Origin: Streptomyces sp. 1222.5
Lineage (GTDB): Bacteria; Actinomycetota; Actinomycetes; Streptomycetales; Streptomycetaceae
Direction of reading: 5' to 3'
Length of the DNA stretch: 64,000 nt
Assembly: GCF_900105245.1 (NCBI RefSeq)
Contig: NZ_FNSZ01000001.1
Coordinates: 2,480,001 to 2,544,000 of the forward strand
The position numbers and the translations under genes are program-made. Under the pieces are notes generated by a model. It saw only the letters and a program-made list of their open reading frames with translations. It ran no database searches and was not told the origin of the DNA. Positions 42,944-52,307 of this stretch are shown here, one piece after another (position 1 is the first letter of the stretch; each line of letters begins with the position of its first letter).

Positions 42944-44461
42944 TCACCGTTGTCCCTCCGCGCCCGCGCCGCGACTGCCGGGACGTGAGGTTTCGGTGGC
43001 CGACTGCCGCGGAGCCGGACCGGAGCCGGTCGGCCGACGCCGTCCATTCGCCGCCCCAGCCGTGCGCGGGCCGTCGCCGCCGTCAGCCGACCGCACTCGG
43101 CGGCGTCGTCGCGTACCCGTCCGCGCACTTTGCGTCGCTCCCGGCTCCTCCGCCGGATGAGCGACCGCACGCGGGGCCGGGGGGACGATTCGCGCAGGTG
43201 CGGGCCGAGCCGACTCTGTCGTATCCGACCCCGGGTGCTCGGAGGGTTCCGCCGGCGTACACCCCGGTCGTTCCGCGTGTCGTTCCGCGCCTTGGCCGCG
43301 GAGGCAGCGGCGAACGGCCTCCGGGTCGAGTCCCTCGTTGCAGGCTTGGTGCAGCAGCCGGGCGAAGAGGTAGTCGGGATCCGCGCCGAGCGCCATGGCC
43401 AGCGCCTCCCGGGCCTCCAGTTCGTCCCCCACCGACCACGCGACCCAGCCGGCAAGGGTCAGCGGTGCGGCGGCGTGCTCGCCGTAGGGGCCGACGCAGC
43501 GGCGGGCCAGGGTGCGCCAGAGCCGGAGAGCCGGCCCGGCCTCGTCGCCCTCCATCCATGCGGCCGCCCGATCGCGTGTCGTCCGGTCCTGGAGCCCGAG
43601 GACGAGCGTCGCCGCCTCGTCGTATCCGACCAGGTCGTCGTCGCGCAGGTCGGCCGGATGCGCGCCGGTGACGGGCGCCGCGGCGGCGAAGCGGCGGATG
43701 ATCCGCTCGGCGAGGGCGAGGGTCTCGTCGGCGACGGCCGCACGGCTCGCCTCGTCCAGAATGCGAGGCACCAGGGACATGCCGGCCGCGTCGAGAGCGA
43801 TCTCCTGCTCCAGGGCGGCGGTGGTCTCCCAGGGCTGGAGCCTCGCCCGCAGTTCCCTCAGGGTGCCGCGGACCTGGATGCCGGCGTAGGTGGCCGCGGC
43901 GGCGAGTACGGAGGTGCCGGGGAGGCCCATCGGCGAGCCGTCCTCGGGGCAGCAGCCCTTGGTCGGACAGCAGTAGCTCCAGAAGCGTCCGTCGGAGATG
44001 CACAGCGCTTCGATGACCGGCACATCGAGGTCTCCGCACTCGGTGCGCAGCCGATGGGCCAGCCCTTCGAGCCGCCGTTTGACGTCCAGACCGGATTCAC
44101 CGGGAGCCGGTTCCTGACAGACGTAGGCCACCATCTGCTCGGGCCGGGCTCCGCGTCGCTCGCTGCCGATGACGAGGCCGCGGGCGAGTTGTCGGGCGGC
44201 CGCCTGCCAGTCCTCCTCGGCGGCCGGGATGCCCAGCCGGGCCCGGCCGCCGAACCTGCCCCGCCCCTCGCGGTCGTGGAGGGCCACCAGCACCATGCTG
44301 TCCTCGGGGCGGTAGCCGAGCAGGTAGGGCAGTGCGTCTGCCAGCTCCGCCGGGGTACGCAGGGTCACCTGCGTCTCGTGCGCGGACGCTGCCCCCGAGG
44401 GCTCGCGCCCCGGGATGTCGCTGCCGTCGAAGGGTCCGGTCGTTTCGCTGTGATTCGCCAT
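42944..44461 (-). CDS. DUF4192 family protein
   Basis: The 505-residue protein is a member of the actinobacterial DUF4192 family, seen in 'VTLRTPAELADALPYLLGYRPEDSMVLVALH', 'LCISDGRFWSYCC...CCPEDGSPM' and a TPR-like 'AWSVGDELEAREALAMALGADPDYLFARLL' segment. The last 120 residues are Pro/Arg-rich and probably disordered. Paired Cys in the middle could bind metal. Function is unknown; members often neighbour recQ-like or DNA metabolism genes, as here. ATG at 44461 begins MANHSETTG. The gene is divergent from recQ with 142 bases between. Confidence 0.85.
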   Translation of the reverse strand: MANHSETTGPFDGSDIPGREPSGAASAHETQVTLRTPAELADALPYLLGYRPEDSMVLVALHDREGRGRFGGRARLGIPAAEEDWQAAARQLARGLVIGSERRGARPEQMVAYVCQEPAPGESGLDVKRRLEGLAHRLRTECGDLDVPVIEALCISDGRFWSYCCPTKGCCPEDGSPMGLPGTSVLAAAATYAGIQVRGTLRELRARLQPWETTAALEQEIALDAAGMSLVPRILDEASRAAVADETLALAERIIRRFAAAAPVTGAHPADLRDDDLVGYDEAATLVLGLQDRTTRDRAAAWMEGDEAGPALRLWRTLARRCVGPYGEHAAAPLTLAGWVAWSVGDELEAREALAMALGADPDYLFARLLHQACNEGLDPEAVRRCLRGQGAERHAERPGCTPAEPSEHPGSDTTESARPAPARIVPPAPRAVAHPAEEPGATQSARTGTRRRRRVRSADGGDGPRTAGAANGRRRPTGSGPAPRQSATETSRPGSRGAGAEGQR

Positions 44462-44603
44462 GCGCAGACGATCTCGCGGAAGTGGATATTCCGGTTGATT
44501 CTGTGGATAAGTCGAATCAGGGACACGACAAGGTGATCGGCGTCGTCCACAGTCACGGGCCGCGGCCCCCCGCTTGTCGGTCCCGTCCTGTTGTATGGAA
44601 CGC

Positions 44604-46769
44604 ATGGAGCACACGAGCAACACGGACCTCCGGGCACAGGCCGACACCGTCCTCGCCCGGCTCGTCGGGGACGACACGGGCGCGGCCCGGCTGCGCGAGG
44701 ACCAGTGGCGGGCGATCGAGGCGCTGGTCGCCGACCGGCGCCGGGCCCTGGTCGTGCAGCGCACGGGATGGGGCAAGTCCGCCGTGTACTTCGTGGCGAC
44801 CTCTCTGCTGCGGGCGAGCGGAAGCGGGCCCACGGTGATCGTGTCGCCGCTGCTCGCACTGATGCGCAACCAGGTGGAGGCCGCGGCCCGGGCCGGCATT
44901 CACGCCCGGACCATCAACTCCGCCAACACCGAGGAATGGGAAGCCGTCCAGGGCGAGATCGCCGCGGGCGAGGTGGACGTCCTGCTCGTGAGCCCGGAGC
45001 GCCTGAACAATCCCGACTTCCGCGACCAGGTCCTGCCGAAGCTGTCTGCCGCGACCGGCCTGCTCGTCGTCGACGAGGCCCACTGCATCTCCGACTGGGG
45101 CCACGACTTCCGTCCTGACTACAGGCGGCTGCGCACCATGCTCGGTGACCTCCCGCCCGGCGTCCCCGTACTCGCCACCACGGCCACGGCGAACGCACGG
45201 GTCACGGCGGACGTCGCCGAGCAGCTGGGCACCGGTGGCACGTCGGACGCCCTGGTGCTGCGCGGACCGCTGGACCGGGAGAGCCTCAGCCTCGGCGTGC
45301 TGCGGCTGCCGGACGCCGCGCACCGCATGGCCTGGCTGGCCGACCATCTCGACGACCTGCCGGGATCCGGGATCGTCTACACCCTCACCGTCGCCGCCGC
45401 CGAGGAGGTCACGGCCTTCCTGCGACAGCGTGGGCACGTCGTGGCGTCGTACACGGGCAAGACGGAGAACGCCGAACGGCAGCAGGCCGAGGACGATCTG
45501 ATCGCCAACCGGGTCAAGGCCCTGGTCGCCACCTCCGCGCTCGGCATGGGTTTCGACAAACCCGACCTCGGCTTCGTGATCCACCTGGGGTCGCCCTCCT
45601 CCCCCATCGCCTACTACCAGCAGGTGGGGCGGGCCGGCCGTGGCGTCGAACACGCCGAGGTGCTGCTGCTGCCGGGCAGGGAGGACGAGGCGATCTGGGA
45701 GTACTTCGCCTCCCTGGCGTTCCCCTCCGAGGATCTCGTCCGCCGCACGCTCGACGTCCTCTCGCAGGCGGGCAAGCCACTGTCGCTGCCGGCACTCGAG
45801 CCCCTGGTGGAGCTGCGCCGCTCTCGGCTGGAGACCATGCTGAAGGTCCTCGACGTGGACGGCGCGGTGCATCGGGTCAAGGGCGGCTGGGTCGCGACCG
45901 GGCAGCCGTGGTCGTACGACGCCGAGCGCTACGACTGGGTCGCCCGGCAGCGTACGGCCGAGCAGCAGGCGATGCGTTCGTACGCGTCCACCGACGAGTG
46001 CCGGATGGAGTTCCTGCAGCGGCAGTTGGACGACGAGGGTGCCAAGCCGTGCGGCCGTTGCGACAACTGCGCGGGACCGCGCTTCACCGCGGACATGTCC
46101 ACGGCCGCGCTCGACGCCGCGCGGAGCGATCTGGGCCGTGCCGGGGTCGAGGTGGAACCTCGCCGTATGTGGCCGACCGGTCTGTCGGCCGTGGGTATCT
46201 CCCTCAAGGGGCGTATCCCAGCAGGTGAGCAGGCATCCTCGGGACGGGCTCTGGGGCGATTGTCGGACATCGGCTGGGGCAACAGGCTGCGTCCCCTCTT
46301 CGCTCCCCAGGCGCCGGACGCACCGGTCCCGGACGATGTGGCGCGAGCCGTGGTCGACGTGCTCGCCGACTGGGCCAGAGGGCCCGGCGGCTGGGCGCCG
46401 GGGGCGCCCGAGGCACAGACCCGTCCGGCAGGTGTGGTCACCATCGCCTCGCGCACCCGGCCGCAGCTGATCCACTCCCTTGGCTCCCGCATCGCCGAGA
46501 TCGGCCGTCTTCCCCTGCTCGGTTCCATCGAGTACCTCGGAGACGCGCCGCGGATGCCGCGCAGCAACAGCGCTCAGCGGCTCAAGGCTCTCGACGGTGC
46601 GCTGACGGTTCCGCCGTCTCTGGCGTCGTCGCTCGCCGACGCTCCGGGTCCCGTCCTCCTGGTCGACGACTTCACGGAGACGGGATGGACCCTCGCGGTC
46701 GCGGCACGCCTGCTCAGAAGGTCGGGCGCGACAGGAGTGTTGCCGCTGGTCCTCGCAGTCCAGGGGTGA
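44604..46769 (+). CDS. recQ: RecQ-family DNA helicase with C-terminal phosphoribosyltransferase-like domain
   Basis: The 721-residue protein has superfamily 2 motifs: Walker A RTGWGKS (53-59), 'TVIVSPLLALMRNQ', DEAH (157-160) in 'DEAHCISDWGHDFRPDY', 'LATTATA', and motif V-VI 'LVATSALGMGFDKPDLGFVIHLGSPSSPIAYYQQVGRAGR'. A RecQ zinc segment follows ('DECRMEFL...CGRCDNC'). The last part ends with 'VLLVDDFTETGWTLAVAARLLRRSG', the PRPP-binding signature of phosphoribosyltransferases, in place of a plain HRDC domain. It unwinds DNA in recombination repair. ATG at 44604 is chosen; ATG at 44595 is close by. The -10-like TTGTAT suggests a short leader. Confidence 0.92.
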   Translation: MEHTSNTDLRAQADTVLARLVGDDTGAARLREDQWRAIEALVADRRRALVVQRTGWGKSAVYFVATSLLRASGSGPTVIVSPLLALMRNQVEAAARAGIHARTINSANTEEWEAVQGEIAAGEVDVLLVSPERLNNPDFRDQVLPKLSAATGLLVVDEAHCISDWGHDFRPDYRRLRTMLGDLPPGVPVLATTATANARVTADVAEQLGTGGTSDALVLRGPLDRESLSLGVLRLPDAAHRMAWLADHLDDLPGSGIVYTLTVAAAEEVTAFLRQRGHVVASYTGKTENAERQQAEDDLIANRVKALVATSALGMGFDKPDLGFVIHLGSPSSPIAYYQQVGRAGRGVEHAEVLLLPGREDEAIWEYFASLAFPSEDLVRRTLDVLSQAGKPLSLPALEPLVELRRSRLETMLKVLDVDGAVHRVKGGWVATGQPWSYDAERYDWVARQRTAEQQAMRSYASTDECRMEFLQRQLDDEGAKPCGRCDNCAGPRFTADMSTAALDAARSDLGRAGVEVEPRRMWPTGLSAVGISLKGRIPAGEQASSGRALGRLSDIGWGNRLRPLFAPQAPDAPVPDDVARAVVDVLADWARGPGGWAPGAPEAQTRPAGVVTIASRTRPQLIHSLGSRIAEIGRLPLLGSIEYLGDAPRMPRSNSAQRLKALDGALTVPPSLASSLADAPGPVLLVDDFTETGWTLAVAARLLRRSGATGVLPLVLAVQG

Positions 46770-46858
46770 CGGCTCGGCCACCGCCGGCAGCCGAGCGTGA
46801 TCAGGCCGAAGGCCCAAGGCGTCACGGGCCGACGCTGTGGGTAGGGATATAAACCCCG

Positions 46859-46880
46859 CACCGCCCGATAACAGGCGGTG
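46859..46880. terminator. Hairpin after recQ
   Basis: CACCGCC (46859-46865) and GGCGGTG (46874-46880) with loop CGATAACA lie 89 bases after the recQ stop. There is no U tract, so the assignment is tentative. Confidence 0.4.
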
Positions 46881-47035
46881 GCGCCAATTGCTCGTTGCCG
46901 CATCCCAGTTCGACAGGAAGAATTGAGATCCGCTCCCGCACGGCTCCCCCGTGCTCCGGTTGGGCTTCGCTGCGGTGCGCGCTCCCCCGAATCCGACCCT
47001 GCCCGCAGTGTGGGCGCGTAGCCGAAGGGAGGAAC

Positions 47036-47656
47036 GTGACCTTCGGATTCGCCTCGTCCTCGGCGGCCTCGTTGTCGACGTCCGCATCTGCTGCTTCCGC
47101 CAGTCGCCTGCTCGAGCTCGCCGAGTGGGCTGCCGCCGGAATCCCGCTGCTGCGCAACCCCCGTGAGGTCGTCAGTGGGCTGCACGCCCGCCATCACCCG
47201 AAGCCGGGCACGGCGATCGTGGCCGTACTCGATCCGGACGAACGGCTGTGCGCCAGCGCCTCGTTCATACGCCGCCCGGCGCCCGCCGACGGCTGGATGT
47301 TCCGCAACGCGCTCCTGTCCCAGCTGCGCCGCGTCATTCCGCACGACCTGCGGCGCCGCTCGCCCGTGCGCACGGCCGTACTGCTCTACTGCCGCGACGG
47401 CGACGCGCGTTGGACCGAGGAGGACGGCGCCTGGATGTGGGGGCTGCGCGACGCCTGCACGCTGCACGGGCTGCGCTGCGGGGCGTACATCACCCTGACA
47501 CAGGACGGCTGGCAGGTGCTCGGCGAAGGACGCGGCGGACGCCGGCCCAACGCCCACTCCGCACCGGAGCCCTTCGCCATGTCGGAGGTCCCGCCGCTCG
47601 CGCCACGTACCGGCGGTCCGGTCTCAGAGGTCCTGCGCCGCGCCGCGGCCCGCTGA
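47036..47656 (+). CDS. Conserved hypothetical protein
   Basis: The 206-residue protein starts at GTG behind AAGGGAGG. It has a Ser/Ala-rich N-terminus, then an alpha/beta core ('GTAIVAVLDPDERLCASASFIRR', 'RTAVLLYCRDGDARWTEEDGAWMWGLRDACTLHGLRCGAYITLTQDGW'). It appears conserved next to recQ in Streptomyces. I do not recognise a domain; the core hints at a small nucleotide- or nucleic-acid-linked fold but this is only impression. No signal peptide or membrane segment. A 266-base gap separates it from recQ. Confidence 0.8.
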   Translation: MTFGFASSSAASLSTSASAASASRLLELAEWAAAGIPLLRNPREVVSGLHARHHPKPGTAIVAVLDPDERLCASASFIRRPAPADGWMFRNALLSQLRRVIPHDLRRRSPVRTAVLLYCRDGDARWTEEDGAWMWGLRDACTLHGLRCGAYITLTQDGWQVLGEGRGGRRPNAHSAPEPFAMSEVPPLAPRTGGPVSEVLRRAAAR

Positions 47657-48082
47657 GCTGCGGGGCTTCGGGGCGGGACATCCACAGAACTGTCAGCGCC
47701 CGCCGACCGCCCAGGGCTTACAGCTCACGCACCAGGGCAGTCGCTACGACGACTCCGACGAGTCCCGGGCGACAGGGTCCGTTCAGCATCCAACGTCCTG
47801 GAGATCGTCTTCAGGTCAGCCGAACACGCCCACCGGCCGAGCAGCCACCGGCCAATGCCGTCGGCTTGCATGGACCGCCGCGTACGCGTCACGGCCCCGA
47901 CGGACGGTGGCGCGGCCGGTCGGGCCGATCCGCCCGACCCCGCTGCCCCACCCTGAGCTGCCGGAGAGCCGCCCCGACCGGGGCGGCCGCCCGCCATCAG
48001 GGCATGCCGAAAGCCGCACCGTGCGGATACCGACGACGCGGCTCCCTACGCCACCCCGGTGCCCCGCGGTGCCGGACGCGGC
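47657..48082. other. Gap between two hypothetical genes
   Basis: 426 bases with no coding signal I trust. GCCGCCCC/GGGGCGGC (47968-47975 and 47980-47987, loop GACC) is a short hairpin that may end transcription between these convergent genes. Confidence 0.55.
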
Positions 48083-48718
48083 TCAGACGCCGGCGCCGAG
48101 CACCGAGTTGATCTGCTGCGGGTCGCCGCAGACGATCAACAGCGCACCGGCCCGGGAGTGGGCCAACGGAAGGGCGGTGGCAGCGGCGTCAGCGGGGCCC
48201 CCGTTGACAGCCACGACGACCACGGGGCGGGACGCGGCACGGGAGGCGATGGTGGCGTCCGTGTAGAAGACGTCATCACCGGCGTCGTGCTGCGCCCAGT
48301 AGGAGGTTTCGCCGAAGGACAGCTCGTGATCGGCCCACGGGTGCCGGGCACCAGTGGTGATCACGAGCACGTCGCCGGGGGCACGGCCCGAGTCCAGGAG
48401 AAGGTCCACCGCTTCTTCGGCCGCGTCGAGCGCGCCCTCCGCGGAAGCCGGGATCAGCTGGATCTGGGGAGTCGCCGCGGGTGCGGCGGTAGCGGCCGGG
48501 CCGGACGGGCTCGGCTTGACCGGAGCCGCCACGTCACGCGGCGTGCGCTGCGCCGGCGCCGCGGGCCGCAAGGGGCCGGGACGACCGGGGCGGGGCGGCG
48601 CCGCGGGGCGGGGGCCGGGTACGGGGCGAGGGGTCGGCGCGGTACGGCCACTGGCCGGAGCGACGCGGGGACCCTGGGCACTCTCGTGAATCTGAGGCTC
48701 CTCGGGAATGAGAGGCAT
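48083..48718 (-). CDS. Hypothetical protein with helicase-C-terminus-like domain
   Basis: The 211-residue protein has a Pro/Arg-rich N-terminal half (to about residue 90) and a compact C-terminal domain. That domain contains 'GDVLVITTGARHPWADHEL...YWAQHDAGDDVFYTDATIASRAASRPVVVVAVNGG' and ends 'GALLIVCGDPQQINSVLGAGV'. This resembles the last motifs of UvrD/Rep-type superfamily I helicases, but Walker A and B are absent. It may be a helicase-derived binding module. The start ATG at 48718 has no clear ribosome binding site. It lies 68 bases downstream of the rnhB stop on the same strand, so it may share that transcript. Confidence 0.75.
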   Translation of the reverse strand: MPLIPEEPQIHESAQGPRVAPASGRTAPTPRPVPGPRPAAPPRPGRPGPLRPAAPAQRTPRDVAAPVKPSPSGPAATAAPAATPQIQLIPASAEGALDAAEEAVDLLLDSGRAPGDVLVITTGARHPWADHELSFGETSYWAQHDAGDDVFYTDATIASRAASRPVVVVAVNGGPADAAATALPLAHSRAGALLIVCGDPQQINSVLGAGV

Positions 48719-48786
48719 GAGCTGATATTTATCAAACGTTGGTGCGGCACGGACGACCGGGTGGCACATCAGTGCGAGCGGAACCG

Positions 48787-49488
48787 TCAGAAATCGAAGC
48801 CGAGCTGGCCCTCGATTTCCGGAACGCTTCCATCCGCCCAGCTACGGGCCTTCTTGAGGTGCCGCCACTGGGGCAGCGCATCAAGATACGCCCATGACAA
48901 GCGGTGGTACGGGGTGGGCCCCCGCTCCTCGAGTGCGGCCTTGTGCACGGGCGACGGATACCCGGCGTTGTCCGCAAATCCGAAGTCTGCATGGTCGATA
49001 CCCAGTTCGGCCATCATTTTGTCGCGCTGAACCTTCGCGATCACCGACGCCGCCGCGACGGCCACGCACGACCGGTCGCCCTTGATCACCGTGCGGACCT
49101 GCCAGGGAGCACCGAGGTAATCGTGCTTTCCGTCGAGGATCACGGCGTCAGGACGAGCCGGCAGGGCCTCCAGGGCGCGGACCGCCGCAAGTCGCAGCGC
49201 GGCAGTCATCCCCAGGCTGTCGATCTCGTCGTGGGAAGCATGCCCGAGGGCATAGGCCGTCACCCACGTCTGCAGTATCTCGGCCAGTTCCGTACGGCGC
49301 CTGACCGTCAGGAGCTTGGAGTCGGTCAGGCCGTCGGGAGCCCGGCGCAGTCCGGTGATCGCGGCGCAGACGGTGACAGGGCCGGCCCAGGCACCGCGAC
49401 CCACCTCGTCAACACCGGCAATGACCTTCGCTCCGGTCGTGGCGCGCAGGGAGCGCTCGACGGTGTGGGTAGGCGGTTCGTACGGCAT
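48787..49488 (-). CDS. rnhB: Ribonuclease HII
   Basis: The 233-residue enzyme removes RNA from RNA-DNA hybrids and cuts at single ribonucleotides in DNA. It has the catalytic [11 protein letters not shown] motif (Asp27, Glu28), 'DSKLL', '[11 protein letters not shown]' with the third acid, and '[15 protein letters not shown]', and the usual length. ATG at 49488 begins MPYEPPTHT; a longer frame upstream has no support. It is followed by the helicase-C-like gene after 68 bases and preceded by the tetR stop after 81 bases. Confidence 0.95.
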   Translation of the reverse strand: MPYEPPTHTVERSLRATTGAKVIAGVDEVGRGAWAGPVTVCAAITGLRRAPDGLTDSKLLTVRRRTELAEILQTWVTAYALGHASHDEIDSLGMTAALRLAAVRALEALPARPDAVILDGKHDYLGAPWQVRTVIKGDRSCVAVAAASVIAKVQRDKMMAELGIDHADFGFADNAGYPSPVHKAALEERGPTPYHRLSWAYLDALPQWRHLKKARSWADGSVPEIEGQLGFDF

Positions 49489-49569
49489 GGCGCCCTTAGC
49501 GTACGCCGCCGGGATCGGCCCGCGACACCCCGGTCGCCCGATAGCGGCCAAGATCGTCGGCGAGACCGG

Positions 49570-50193
49570 TCAGCACCCGTGCGGACGCAGCAGCGGGAGC
49601 ATCAGCTGGTCGATCATCTCCTCGAGCTCCCGGTCGCTCCATTCGCTCGCGCACACCTTGGAGCGGTACATCATCATGGCCGGGATAGCGTCGAAGACAT
49701 AGCCGTTGGCCGCGTCCGGACGCACCTCTCCTCGCCCTATTCCGCGGACGACGACTTCGCGGAGCAGCCTGACGGTAGGCTCCACCACGCCTCCGACGAT
49801 CACGTCCTGAAAGCGCTCCGCCTGCATTTGATCGCACTCGTGAATGACCGCGCGCAGCGCGGCACCGGGAGCCGAGAACATGATCTGCCGCACCTGGAGG
49901 CACAGGGTGAGGAGATCTTCGCGGACGCTGCCGAGGTCCGGGGCCGCCTCGACCCGAGGCAGGCCGCTCTGCAGGGCGTCCGCGACGAGGTCCTCCTTGG
50001 AGGGCCACCGGCGGTAGACGGCCGCCTTGCCGGTCTGGGCGCCGGCCGCGACACCCTCCATGGTCAGGCCCTTCCAGCCGACCTCGCCGAGCTGCTCCAG
50101 GGCGGCGTCCAGGATCGCGCGCTCCAGTACCGCGCCGCGCCTGCGAGGTGAAGACGCCCTGGCGGGTTCGGCCGCCCAGCGCGAGGTAACCAT
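49570..50193 (-). CDS. TetR-family transcriptional regulator
   Basis: The 207-residue repressor has an N-terminal helix-turn-helix ('AILDAALEQLGEVGWKGLTMEGVAAGAQTGKAAVYRRWPSKEDLVADAL') and a helical ligand-binding domain of the TetR_C type. ATG at 50193 has GGAGA eight bases upstream. It is divergent from an MFS drug-efflux gene. Two near-identical palindromes with TGAACGC/GCGTTCA arms lie between them, so it most likely represses the pump and itself and is released by a pump substrate. Confidence 0.93.
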   Translation of the reverse strand: MVTSRWAAEPARASSPRRRGAVLERAILDAALEQLGEVGWKGLTMEGVAAGAQTGKAAVYRRWPSKEDLVADALQSGLPRVEAAPDLGSVREDLLTLCLQVRQIMFSAPGAALRAVIHECDQMQAERFQDVIVGGVVEPTVRLLREVVVRGIGRGEVRPDAANGYVFDAIPAMMMYRSKVCASEWSDRELEEMIDQLMLPLLRPHGC

Positions 50194-50295
50194 CTGTGTT
50201 TCTCCAGCATGCATGGGGAGCGGGGGGGGTTACGGGGATCGGATCGGGCGCCGCGCGGCAGCAGAGGGGGACGCGATGCGGGGCGCACGAACTTA

Positions 50296-50363
50296 AGTGA
50301 ACGCTTGCGTTCACTAGCGGGGACTCACTACCGTGGACGCGATAGTGCACGCGAGCGTTCACT
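50296..50363. promoter_or_regulatory. Paired TetR operators and MFS promoter
   Basis: AGTGAACGC-TT-GCGTTCACT (50296-50315) is a perfect 20-base palindrome. AGTGCACGC-GA-GCGTTCACT (50344-50363) is a second copy with one arm mismatch, 48 bases centre to centre. Between them TTGCGT (50305-50310) and TACCGT (50329-50334) at 18-base spacing form a plausible promoter toward the MFS gene. Confidence 0.85.
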
Positions 50364-50386
50364 AAAGCCTGTATGGGGGACCCATA

Positions 50387-51934
50387 GTGACGACCTCTCA
50401 GCTGCTCAAGGACCAGAAACCGGGCGTGGCCCGCCGGGAGGGGCATCCTGGCATCGCACTCACCGTCATCGCGGCTTGCCAACTCATGGTGGTACTCGAC
50501 GCGACGATTGTGAACATCGCACTCCCGCACATTCAAGGCGCGCTCAAGTTCAGCACGACCGACCTCACTTGGGTGGTCAGCGCCTACACGCTCACCTTCG
50601 GCGGTCTGCTGCTGCTCGGTGCGCGAGCCGGTGACATCCTCGGCCGACGCCGGGTGTTCATGACCGGCATCCTGCTGTTCACGTTCGCCTCGCTGCTGGG
50701 CGGCCTGGCCCAGGAACCCTGGCAGTTGCTGGCCGCACGAGCCCTGCAGGGCGTGGGAGGCGCGATCGCGTCGCCCACCTCTCTCGCGCTGATCACCACC
50801 ACCTTCCCCGAAGGCCCCGAACGCAACAGGGCCTTCGGCGTCTTCGCGGCCGTGTCCGCGGGCGGCGGGGCCATCGGTCTGCTCGCGGGCGGAATGCTCA
50901 CCGACTGGCTCGACTGGCGGTGGGTGCTCTTCGTCAACGTGCCCATCGGCGTGCTCATCGCGTCGCTCGCACCGCTGTACATCACCGAGTCCGAACGGCA
51001 CCCGGGACGCTTCGACATCACGGGGGCACTGACCTCGACGGCAGGCATGGCGCTGCTCGTCTACGGCTTCATCCGCGCATCCGAGGAAGGCTGGCGGGAC
51101 GATCTCACGCTCGGTTCTTTCGGCGCGGCCGTGCTGCTGCTGTTCGCCTTCGTCTTCACCGAGATGCGGGCGAAAGAGCCGATCACTCCGCTCAGGATGT
51201 TCACCGACCGCAACCGCTGGGGCACGTACGTGATCATGCTGAGCCTGGCTGCGGCGATGTTCGGCATGTTCTTCTACATCGTGCTGTTCGTGCAGAACGT
51301 GCTGGGTTACAGCGCCGTCAAGGCCGGGCTGGCCTTCCTCCCCGTGACGGTGGCGATCGCCGTCGGCGCGGGCCTCTCCCAGCGATTCCTGCCGGCACTC
51401 GGCCCGAAGCCCTTCATGATGGCCGGCTCGGCGCTCGTGACGGTCGGGCTGGTCTGGCAGTCCTTCATCCGGCCCGACAGTTCCTACCTCGACGGCGTGC
51501 TGGGCCCGATGCTCGTCTTCGGTTTCGGCATGGGCCTGATCTTCGTGACGGTCACCGTCACCGCGGTCTCCGGTGTCGCCCAGCACGAAGCGGGCGCGGC
51601 CTCCGGGCTGCTCAACGCCATGCAGCAGGTGGGTGGTTCGCTCGGACTGTCGATCCTGACGACCGTCTTCGGCTCGGCCGCCAAGGACGAGACGAAGAAG
51701 CAGGTGCCCCGGTTCCTCACCGAGGGCTCGCCCGAGCAGCAGGCGCAGTTCGCCAGGACGCACCAGTTGCCCGCGCCCTGGGGCCACGAGGTCCTCGCCC
51801 ACGGCATATCGACCGCCTTCGTCCCGGCCGCGGCGATGGCCGTGCTGGCGTTCCTCACGGCCTGGCTGGTGATCAAGGTCCGTAAGAGCGATCTCGACTC
51901 CCTCGCCGGCGTAGCGGGCCCGGGGATCGGCTGA
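50387..51934 (+). CDS. MFS drug:H+ antiporter (DHA2, 14-helix type)
   Basis: The 515-residue transporter has about 14 membrane helices and DHA2 signatures: 'LDATIVNIALPHIQGAL' in helix 1, the motif A 'GARAGDILGRRRVF', and motif C-like 'GPALGLLAGG'-type sequence in 'GGGAIGLLAGGMLTDWLDWRWVLFVNVPIG'. Such pumps export antibiotics or other toxic organics. GTG at 50387 follows GGGGG with 8 bases spacing. The divergent TetR gene and the double operator show how it is controlled. The substrate is unknown. Confidence 0.94.
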   Translation: MTTSQLLKDQKPGVARREGHPGIALTVIAACQLMVVLDATIVNIALPHIQGALKFSTTDLTWVVSAYTLTFGGLLLLGARAGDILGRRRVFMTGILLFTFASLLGGLAQEPWQLLAARALQGVGGAIASPTSLALITTTFPEGPERNRAFGVFAAVSAGGGAIGLLAGGMLTDWLDWRWVLFVNVPIGVLIASLAPLYITESERHPGRFDITGALTSTAGMALLVYGFIRASEEGWRDDLTLGSFGAAVLLLFAFVFTEMRAKEPITPLRMFTDRNRWGTYVIMLSLAAAMFGMFFYIVLFVQNVLGYSAVKAGLAFLPVTVAIAVGAGLSQRFLPALGPKPFMMAGSALVTVGLVWQSFIRPDSSYLDGVLGPMLVFGFGMGLIFVTVTVTAVSGVAQHEAGAASGLLNAMQQVGGSLGLSILTTVFGSAAKDETKKQVPRFLTEGSPEQQAQFARTHQLPAPWGHEVLAHGISTAFVPAAAMAVLAFLTAWLVIKVRKSDLDSLAGVAGPGIG

Positions 51935-52307
51935 CCCACCCCCCGCCGCACGCGGCCGGACGGACAGCCGCGAAGGAACAGCCGGCACGTACGGCGGTCC
52001 GGCCGGCCGCACCCCGAGGAACCACGACCACAGCAGAGCCACTGCCAGCATGGGGAGCAGGACCAGCGTCGACCACTCACCGCAAGCCATCGCACACCCT
52101 CTCCGGTCCTCGCCACACCGCACCCGTCGCCTCGCCACCATCGACACCGGACGACCGGACATGCGGCGTGTACCGGAGGAACGGGCGGCAGTCACAGAGA
52201 GTTCCCACCGAGCACGGAGAGTTCACACAGCACGACATGGACAGCCGAGTCAGCCGAGTCCCGTCCTCGGCCCGGCCCCGCGGACAGGCGATCCGGCGCA
52301 GGAAGCG
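51935..52307. other. Gap after MFS gene
   Basis: 373 bases. A short hydrophobic frame starting at about 52091 on the minus strand has a fair ribosome binding site but runs open into the antisense of the MFS gene. Otherwise nothing is seen. Confidence 0.5.

Noticed and set aside
49496..52195. Long minus-strand frame over the tetR and MFS genes, including a hydrophobic start at about 52091 with a fair ribosome binding site
   Set aside because: The hydrophobic stretch is suggestive, but the frame continues through the antisense of the MFS gene without a stop, so a small membrane protein is not supported.
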